Part shown: piece by piece, positions 22,663-27,556 of the stretch | Position numbering within the stretch: position 1 is the first letter of the stretch | Layout of the letters: the number at the start of each line of letters is the position of its first letter | From: a virus | Length of the DNA: 27,556 bases | Reading direction: 5' to 3' (one strand) | Virus record (IMG/VR): IMGVR_UViG_3300035199_001025 | Span: 1 to 27,556 of that record | Translations under genes and position numbers: made by a program | The notes under the pieces: model-generated | What the model was told of the DNA's origin: nothing | Databases searched by the model: none | What the model saw: only the letters and a program-made list of their open reading frames with translations

Positions 22663-24252
22663 TTAGACCTGCTCGACATACCATTCATCCATGTTTGTTA
22701 TTGGCTCGACATAGCCTTCGTTGATGTGATTGGCGAGAGCCAACGCGATAACGGTGTCGTCGTGACATGCCGCGTCTGCCTCCATACGTCCCTCTTCGGT
22801 GACGATGTAGGTCATCAGTTCTCGAATTGTTGTTTCATCATCAAGCGCAATCTCCTCTTCGCGCAAACTGGCGCGGAGCTCGTCAATGATCAAAGGTTTG
22901 GTTTTTACGTTCACGGAGAAACCAAGCTTCACCGTTTCCTGCTGGGTCAGTCGGTCTATCTGCATTTCGGTATAGAAATTGGGATAGCCCAAATCCTTGC
23001 CCAGGCGGGAACATGTGAGGATGCCGTGATTATTGCTCTCCACAATGATCCGCGCTTCATTATAGAGGTGGCCCAGCGCATTCAACACTTGAGCAAAATA
23101 GTCCGGGTGCACGTGGGCACGGTAGGTGGCGACAACGCGCTTGCGACTGTCCATCACTTGGGCAACGGAATAGTCACCGCCGCGCACCCCCATCGCCACA
23201 TCTGCGCCAATGTAATAGGTCTCAGCGGGGTCATGCTCTGCGTAACAAGCCAGATCGCCGCGAATGTCTTTTTCAAAGGCAAAGCCCCCTGCCTCACTAC
23301 CCACCAGCGCCATGCGGGTGAGCGGTGCTTTGCGGGCTTCCATCTTGGTCACCAGGCGCTCTGGGATAAACACCGGGCGGCCGGTCGTCAGAAACGCTTC
23401 ATCGGGCATGGTGGGATATTCCTGTCTTGTCAGGTCCAGACCGTTCAAGGCAATCTTGTTGCGTCGCCACACCAATTGCTCCTGGTCGAGCCCGTATTTT
23501 TCAACAAGCAGGCTTTCTTCCGGCGCCACTTCAATGCCGGCATCTGGCACTTGCGTTCGATATTCGTCGCTCATGTACCAGGGAATGAAGACCGGCAAAA
23601 AACCGTTCGTGCCTTCCACCGCCCCTTTCCAGATATTGTAAAAGAGGCCGGCCACGCCGTTGGCTGTGCTTTCAATAAAGATGGATGTGCCCGGCGCATT
23701 GGGCACGGCCTGCTCCAGCCCGTTCCAATTGTCAGCGGCCTGGTTTGGTTTCCAGAAAGCCAGTTCTGAGACATGCAGGTCTGTCAGGGTTTCCCCGCGG
23801 CCCACACTGTCCCCGCCCGATGTCGCAACAATGTAAGAACTGTCGAGCCCCGCCAATGACAATTCCCGGCGGGAGGAATATTTGGACTGGGGCTTCAAGA
23901 CATCAGGCAGATTTTCATAATAGCGTTTGGTCATATCAAACAGCGCTCGGGTGCTGTCTGCATGGTGGGTAATCACCATGGCCCGGCGGGCTTTCTGCTG
24001 AGCCACACGCCAGATCATCCGGCCGCCTACATAGGTGGACATGCCCTGCTGGCGGCCTTTCAAAATGATGACGCGGATCTTACCCGTCTTCGCCTGCTGT
24101 TTTTCAATCGCGGCGTGCAGTTTGAGCTGGGCATCGTTGAAGCGCAGCTTCTCAAACGTGCCGGCCTTGGTTCGAATTTGAAGCGCGTGTTCAGCGTAAT
24201 AGCGATAGTCATCGCGCAGGCGCTTGCGGACCGCAAACAAGCGATCATCCAT
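22663..24252 (-). CDS. terL: Terminase large subunit (packaging ATPase and nuclease)
   Basis: 529 residues from ATG 24252 (MDDRLFAVRK), with AGGAG eight bases upstream. The upstream open frame to 24483 is non-coding repeat DNA. The ATPase has a terminase-type Walker A, GRQQGMST (66-73), and Walker B, LTDLHVSELAFW with catalytic Glu163, followed by the ESTANG coupling motif (194-199). The RNase H-like nuclease has its acidic residues in YYIGADVAMG (Asp351), RIIVESNNHG (Glu405) and CHDDTVIALA (Asp498/499). It packages DNA into proheads by docking on the portal, whose gene follows at once. No small terminase subunit gene is recognisable in the window. Confidence 0.93.
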   Translation of the reverse strand: MDDRLFAVRKRLRDDYRYYAEHALQIRTKAGTFEKLRFNDAQLKLHAAIEKQQAKTGKIRVIILKGRQQGMSTYVGGRMIWRVAQQKARRAMVITHHADSTRALFDMTKRYYENLPDVLKPQSKYSSRRELSLAGLDSSYIVATSGGDSVGRGETLTDLHVSELAFWKPNQAADNWNGLEQAVPNAPGTSIFIESTANGVAGLFYNIWKGAVEGTNGFLPVFIPWYMSDEYRTQVPDAGIEVAPEESLLVEKYGLDQEQLVWRRNKIALNGLDLTRQEYPTMPDEAFLTTGRPVFIPERLVTKMEARKAPLTRMALVGSEAGGFAFEKDIRGDLACYAEHDPAETYYIGADVAMGVRGGDYSVAQVMDSRKRVVATYRAHVHPDYFAQVLNALGHLYNEARIIVESNNHGILTCSRLGKDLGYPNFYTEMQIDRLTQQETVKLGFSVNVKTKPLIIDELRASLREEEIALDDETTIRELMTYIVTEEGRMEADAACHDDTVIALALANHINEGYVEPITNMDEWYVEQV

Positions 24253-24342
24253 GGACGTCTCCTTGTTTGTGGGGATGGTGTGGGTGCGAATGAGGCGAGC
24301 AGCGCCAGGGTGCGTCGCCCTTCGGCTCGTCACGCAAGCGTA

Positions 24343-24440
24343 CTTCCAAACAGAAGCTGTCACCCCGGATTCAGTCCGGGGTCTATCCTGCCTATGAGAG
24401 TGACGAAAGAGCCTATGTATCCCGCATCCAATGCGTCTAG
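24343..24440. repeat. REP-like repeat cluster, degenerate relative of the portal-side cluster
   Basis: CTTCCAAACAGAAGCTGTCA (24343) matches 20505 with one difference. Then CCCCGGA-TTCAG-TCCGGGG (24363-24381) is a perfect 7 bp palindrome. GCCTATGTATCCCGCATCCA near 24411 is a decayed version of the 47 bp repeat core. The order of the parts is the same as at 20505-20624. Confidence 0.6.
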
Positions 24441-24506
24441 TTACAACAGCACGTTCACCTTGAATTTTCTCTGCATTTTGCATATGTAGAAACTGAAGCT
24501 CTGTTC

Positions 24507-24549
24507 GCCAATAACTGCCCTGTCTTCAGGGTGGGGTTTTGGTATTGGC
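24507..24549. other. Nested stem-loop of unknown role
   Basis: GCCAATA (24507-24513) pairs exactly with TATTGGC (24543-24549). Inside it CCCTG (24518-24522) and CAGGG (24527-24531) close a four-base loop (TCTT). It could be a structured leader RNA, a binding site or chance in GC-rich DNA. No known RNA family was recognised. Confidence 0.3.
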
Positions 24550-24761
24550 GCTCCCTGCCCTTGGCACTCGGTTCCTGGCGTACGCAGGAGGTGGATGAGG
24601 GGTTTCTCCGGTTGCAGCGTACCGACTAGCTGTATTGGGGGTCGCGCTCCCCTTCAGGGCTTCATTCCTTTTCTCAATGTGAGTTGGGATTAGGGCGGAC
24701 ATTTCCGCAGCCTGTTCGACACTCCAAGCTCTTATCACTCGGTTCTTCGAAAGGTTCGTTC

Positions 24762-25178
24762 GTGTTCAACTTCTTAAAAAAATTCTTCTCGTTTGAGCCT
24801 CGCAGGCACCGGCCATACACCCCTCTCCCGGGACAATATCTTTGTGTGTCTCCGAGAAACTGCGACGAGGATGATCCAGAAGGATGCTTTCAAGGCTATG
24901 ATGGTCTCAGGACGGAAAATCAAGAACCTGTTATGTCAAGTGAATTTCTCATCAGTGAAGAGCTCACTGCACAGTTCCGCGTATGGAGCAGAGACGTTCT
25001 TAAGTTTGAAGACGACCACGTAGATCCTGATAATCCTGACTGGTCAGTTCTTGAAACTGCTGACTATTCAGCACTTGACCAACGCGGGTTAGAACTCGCA
25101 CAGGCACTCAAGCGGGAACTCCCCCATTGCGAGGTTCACTATGGGTCCTCACAAAACGAAGACCATATTTGCAATTAG
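24762..25178 (+). CDS. Immunity-like protein, single-module paralogue (GTG start)
   Basis: 138 residues from GTG 24762 (FNFLKKFFSFEPR). AAAGG lies seven bases upstream, and the whole leader is repeated before the next gene. The amphipathic N-terminus precedes one module at about 57-130: LISEELTAQFRVWSRDVLKF, then PDW, SALDQRGLELAQALKRELPH and EVHYGS. The pattern of a Trp helix, then G.ELA..L..EL, then V.Y is one I associate with small acidic hypothetical proteins often next to toxin genes. Immunity is an inference; no toxin partner lies in the immediate vicinity. The next gene, 47 bp downstream, is a longer paralogue. Confidence 0.65.
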   Translation: MFNFLKKFFSFEPRRHRPYTPLPGQYLCVSPRNCDEDDPEGCFQGYDGLRTENQEPVMSSEFLISEELTAQFRVWSRDVLKFEDDHVDPDNPDWSVLETADYSALDQRGLELAQALKRELPHCEVHYGSSQNEDHICN

Positions 25179-25225
25179 TCGTCTTTTAGAATTTTTCCAC
25201 TGTCAGCTCTTCGAAAGGTTCGTTC

Positions 25226-25978
25226 GTGTTCAACTTCCTCAAAAAGCTCTTCTCGTTTGAGCCCCGCAAGCAACTGCCCTACAGGGACGTTCTCTCAGGA
25301 AAATACCTTCGTGTAACGATGTTGTGGTGCTTGGGCGATGATCCGAAAGGGCTACGCCGAGGCTGTGATGGTATCTGCAGCGACTATGAAAGCCCTGTCA
25401 TGACAAATGCCATTCCCATCAGTGAGGAGCTCACTACAGAATTTCGCAAATGGCGAGGAGACGTTCTTGAGTTCAAAGACGATTGCGTAGATTCTGATAA
25501 CCCTGACTGGTCAGTTCTTGACACCGCTGATTGGTCAGCACTTGAACAACGAGGACTGGAACTCGCACAAACTCTGCAGCGCGAACTCCCTCATTTCGAC
25601 GTTAAATATCGTTCGCGGGAAACGGAGCACGCCCTTGCTATAACGAGTTTTGTGATGTGGGTCTCACCGGAATATTGCTATGCCGATGATGATCGCGGCA
25701 CTGGTGCAGACGGGCCTGTGGATGGGATTTGTGCCGATGCTGGTGGCTTCATCCCCACGCGGGCATTACCCATTAGCGATGAGCTTTCTGAGAAATTCCA
25801 TGCATGGAAAATGGACGTCGTAAAGTTAAGGGAAAGCACAGATTCTGAGACTGCTGATTGGTCAGCGCTTGATCAACGGGGGTTGGAGCTCGCAAAAGCA
25901 CTAAAGCGTGAACTTCCCCATGAGGATGTTCGGTATGAGTCTTCACAGGATAAGGTTCATATCTTTGAGCACCACTAA
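25226..25978 (+). CDS. Immunity-like protein, two-module paralogue (GTG start)
   Basis: 250 residues from GTG 25226, with the same ribosome binding site and leader as the preceding gene. It contains the module twice. The first is at about 63-128 (IPISEELTTEFRKWRGDVLE, DWSALEQRGLELAQTLQREL). The second is at about 181-239 (LPISDELSEKFHAWKMDVVK, DWSALDQRGLELAKALKREL). The first half matches the whole 138-residue paralogue. The second half lacks the FNFLKK amphipathic start, so it arose by internal duplication or fusion. There is no catalytic motif. It is probably a cytoplasmic binding protein; a two-headed immunity or anti-toxin protein is possible but unproven. Confidence 0.65.
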   Translation: MFNFLKKLFSFEPRKQLPYRDVLSGKYLRVTMLWCLGDDPKGLRRGCDGICSDYESPVMTNAIPISEELTTEFRKWRGDVLEFKDDCVDSDNPDWSVLDTADWSALEQRGLELAQTLQRELPHFDVKYRSRETEHALAITSFVMWVSPEYCYADDDRGTGADGPVDGICADAGGFIPTRALPISDELSEKFHAWKMDVVKLRESTDSETADWSALDQRGLELAKALKRELPHEDVRYESSQDKVHIFEHH

Positions 25979-26256
25979 TCTTTATACATATCTATTTCGA
26001 TAAACCTAAAAATCATCGACATCGACATGCTGGAACACACGCGCCCTCTCAGGCAGGAGTATGCATCTGAAATGGTGGTGTGCGCCCCTGCTGGGGCAGC
26101 CACTAAAAATTCGCCATTTTCGTATTAAGTCAAAGGCGGTTCCGCTCCCAGCCCGATGTCCCAAATGGGGGGTGTTTGGCTGCGTAGAGCATGTGGTGTT
26201 AATGCATCCGTGTCTCCCCGGAACCACCTCGCCCTCCTTCGAAAGGCGCATTGCGA

Positions 26257-26330
26257 TTAGTCACCCTTTAGAAGTTTCCCGCCGTTCAATAGGCCCGTCG
26301 GGCCTTTGACGCAGTACTCAATCAATGAGC
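26257..26330 (-). pseudogene. Relic C-terminus of the gene at the right edge
   Basis: The minus strand reads SSLIEYCVKGPTGLLNGGKL, then LKGD and stop (TAA 26259-26257). The intact gene at the right edge ends SHDLIERCVKGPTGLLDGLK and stop. The relic lies just downstream of the HNH gene and has no start of its own. It looks like a 3' end left behind, or carried along, when the HNH gene was inserted. Confidence 0.65.
26281..26324. repeat. 44 bp direct repeat flanking the HNH gene, copy 1
   Basis: GCCGTTCAATAGGCCCGTCG and onward matches 27451-27494 at 40 of 44 positions. It contains the palindrome AGGCCCG-T-CGGGCCT. The sequence is protein-coding in copy 2 (IERCVKGPTGLLDG). The two copies lie exactly 1170 bp apart. 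Confidence 0.8.
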
Positions 26331-26349
26331 TTATTGGTTATCTTGCAGA

Positions 26350-27318
26350 TCACTTTTTTGGAAACCGTTGCAGGCGAGAAACTCGCTCAATCACACTCCT
26401 AGCCAGCTTCTTTCTGTCCTTTCCATGGTGCAATTCCCGATGACAGTTGGGACATGCTGCAATGGCATTTGCAATGGTATCAGGCCCACCTTCCGCCAAT
26501 GGACGAACGTGATGTACTTCCAGGAATGGTCTTCCATCCTCTCTCGCAAATGGTGCGTTCGTGACGCACACTTCACACGCACCATCTGCTGTGTCCAAAA
26601 CCCAGGCTGTAACTTCCGGGTCGCGGACAAATCGCGCTGAAGTTGAGCTCACTCTCTCAACATTCTTGGTACCTGTTGGGGGGACTTTCCTGTTGGAGGA
26701 TTCCTTTGAACGCGCTGAAGAAACTCGCGCCTCAAACGCTTCTGGGTCAGCAGTAGGAGACTCTCTTTGCCCCTCCCGTCCCCAGACTTCGTTAATCAGA
26801 AAAATTAGGGTCTCTTTTGCAGAACCAATGTTCCGAAGTGGCTTGTACCCGTCGAGGGTTTCAAGCCCGAGGTCAATCAGAACAGACGAAATGTTCTGCA
26901 TGCGAAACTCGTAGGCTCCGTCATTTCTGCCGCTTAACTCGAATTCACGAACCCGCCGACGTACTTCTGTCTTATTTGCTTCTTCTCCTCGCCTTTCCAT
27001 CCCAAGCAACTCAAAGTAAGCAACGACACATGCGCGAAGTTCTTCACTTGACCACTTCTCTCCGGAGCGATCTTCCTTTTGTCGGGTGAACCTAACAACC
27101 CGTTCTCCCTGATGCAATTTGGCTGAAAATCCATTGTCCATCCATTGCCGACGACGGGTCAGATGATGATTTTTTACATTTGCCCAGAACTGAAGGGTCA
27201 TTGCCTCGGGAGGAAGCTTTCCGACCAGCTTTTCCAACTGGCTCCATGAAAGGTTTACCTCATCATCAACCGTTGCTCTTAGAAATTCTCCTAAGGGATC
27301 ATACTTTAAGCCAGCCAT
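26350..27318 (-). CDS. McrA-like HNH restriction endonuclease
   Basis: 322 residues from ATG 27318 (MAGLKYDPLG), with AAGGG eight bases upstream. A GTG at 27336 is less likely. The N-terminal domain (about 5-80: YDPLGEFLRA, LSWSQLEKLVGKLPPEA, WMDNGF) is of a type often joined to restriction nucleases. The middle domain (about 88-165: KWSSEELRACVVAYFELLGM, NISSVLIDLGLETLDGYKP) is also typical of HNH enzymes. The C-terminal HNH has CEVC (248-251), EVHHVRPLAEGG, Asn284, CPNCH (289-293) and HH (297-298), so the zinc Cys and catalytic His are intact. Likely a stand-alone nuclease against modified or foreign DNA; no methylase adjoins it. Repeats flank it, suggesting transfer. Confidence 0.8.
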   Translation of the reverse strand: MAGLKYDPLGEFLRATVDDEVNLSWSQLEKLVGKLPPEAMTLQFWANVKNHHLTRRRQWMDNGFSAKLHQGERVVRFTRQKEDRSGEKWSSEELRACVVAYFELLGMERRGEEANKTEVRRRVREFELSGRNDGAYEFRMQNISSVLIDLGLETLDGYKPLRNIGSAKETLIFLINEVWGREGQRESPTADPEAFEARVSSARSKESSNRKVPPTGTKNVERVSSTSARFVRDPEVTAWVLDTADGACEVCVTNAPFAREDGRPFLEVHHVRPLAEGGPDTIANAIAACPNCHRELHHGKDRKKLARSVIERVSRLQRFPKK

Positions 27319-27441
27319 ACCGTACCCTTCGTTCACCCGTTACGCATCACCTGGACTTGGGCCTTAGCGACACCGACAGGCACAAGGACCGTCAGAAAGG
27401 AAAGACAGCCTCGTACGGACATTGAGATAAAACCGTCAGCC

Positions 27442-27556
27442 TCATTTCAGGCCGTCCAACAGGCCCGTCGGGCCTTTGACGCAGCGCTCAATCAGGTCGT
27501 GACTGGAGGACGCATTCGACAGGCTTTCAAAATAGGCAACACCATCTGCACCAGTT
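27442..27556 (-). CDS. Unknown protein, C-terminal 37 residues only (partial)
   Basis: The minus strand is open from the window edge to a TGA at 27444-27442. It ends YFESLSNASSSHDLIERCVK followed by GPTGLLDGLK. A near-copy of this ending occurs as a relic at 26330-26257, and an even shorter trace may exist at 25198-25176. The conserved repetition of the protein-level ending supports that it is truly coding. Too little is visible for a function. Confidence 0.5.
   Translation of the reverse strand, partial: TGADGVAYFESLSNASSSHDLIERCVKGPTGLLDGLK
27451..27494. repeat. 44 bp direct repeat flanking the HNH gene, copy 2
   Basis: GCCGTCCAACAGGCCCGTCG and onward; partner of 26281-26324, with four differences. 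It forms the codons of the C-terminus of the partial gene at the right edge. Confidence 0.8.

Larger units (their letters stand above)
24253..24761. other. 509 bp gene-free divergent region upstream of terL
   Basis: This separates terL (minus) from the immunity-like genes (plus). It holds a REP-like palindrome at 24363-24381, a degenerate copy of the 47 bp repeat near 24411-24440, and a nested stem-loop at 24507-24549. A second hairpin, GGGG(G)TCGCGCTCCCC, lies near 24636-24651. A 70-codon minus-strand frame (24738-24526) has no convincing ribosome binding site. Promoters for terL and for the plus-strand genes should lie here, but I could not pick boxes with confidence. Confidence 0.5.
25979..26349. 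other. 371 bp gene-free gap with gene-end relics
   Basis: No convincing gene. The first roughly 270 bases show nothing I can name apart from a minus-strand open frame without a clear start signal. From 26251 on it holds a relic shared with 25169-25198 and with the C-terminus of the gene at the right edge. Confidence 0.5.

Noticed and set aside
22585-23769. 394-codon plus-strand frame opposite terL
   Set aside because: It lies wholly antisense to terL and portal, whose motifs are intact. A long open antisense frame is common in GC-rich coding DNA.
24526-24738. 70-codon minus-strand frame upstream of terL
   Set aside because: No convincing ribosome binding site, very Pro/Arg/Thr-rich translation, overlaps hairpins on the same stretch. 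Treated as non-coding.
26006-26251. 81-codon minus-strand frame in the gap before the HNH gene
   Set aside because: Composition like a chance frame in GC-rich DNA (Arg/His/Cys-rich), no ribosome binding site, and no neighbour logic.
26281-26310. Intrinsic terminator (AGGCCCG-T-CGGGCCT followed by TT)
   Set aside because: Loop of one base and only a very short T-run. The other copy of this sequence is protein-coding, so a terminator role is unlikely.
26281-27494. Prophage attL/attR pair
   Set aside because: The 44 bp repeats enclose only 1.17 kb with a nuclease gene and no integrase, so they cannot be the ends of the whole prophage. Kept as a cassette border instead.

Overview
The window looks like most of the structural (late) region of a podovirus-type prophage, probably in a marine or soil alphaproteobacterium of the Hyphomicrobiales/Rhodobiaceae kind. 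Three things point there. The morphogenesis genes (TerL, portal, scaffold, SU10-type capsid protein, SU10-type adaptor) run in one direction on the minus strand. Two genes belong to the RcGTA head-spike base family (RCAP_rcc01079), which is typical of alphaproteobacteria. Several gaps hold intergenic palindromic repeats of the sort scattered through alphaproteobacterial chromosomes. The assignments rest on reading motifs; no database search was run.

Layout, following minus-strand transcription from right to left. TerL (24252-22663) and the portal gene (22658-20631) come first. Next is an accessory island (20630-13894): a 341 bp repeat-rich gap; a three-gene minus-strand cassette that looks like a toxin with immunity-type followers (20289-18195); and a plus-strand two-gene operon encoding a membrane-anchored TPR-like protein and an 800-residue GGDEF protein (13998-18125). 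The core then resumes with a small protein and scaffold (13893-12584), the major capsid protein (12445-11537), two tandem copies of a head-spike base plus spike-fibre pair (11270-6355), a small conserved protein and the adaptor (6290-5387), two tandem collagen-like S74 tail-fibre genes (5384-2620), and four tandem short tail proteins sharing an N-terminal module (2620-42). A last gene runs off the left edge.

To the right of terL, the character changes. A 509 bp gap with repeats and a structured element leads to two plus-strand paralogues of an immunity-like family (24762-25978), a relic of a gene 3' end, and an McrA-like HNH restriction endonuclease (27318-26350). A 44 bp repeat, which is the coding sequence of a protein C-terminus, flanks the HNH gene. 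A partial gene crosses the right edge.

The main theme is repeated duplication of surface and receptor-binding modules with conserved attachment ends and divergent tips (2 spike pairs, 2 long fibres, 4 short tail proteins plus one displaced tip). The second theme is a cargo island between portal and scaffold whose GGDEF/TPR pair and toxin/immunity-like trio are the best candidates for an undescribed phage-carried defence or competition system. No integrase, repressor, lysis or replication genes, tRNA, rRNA or CRISPR array were seen here.
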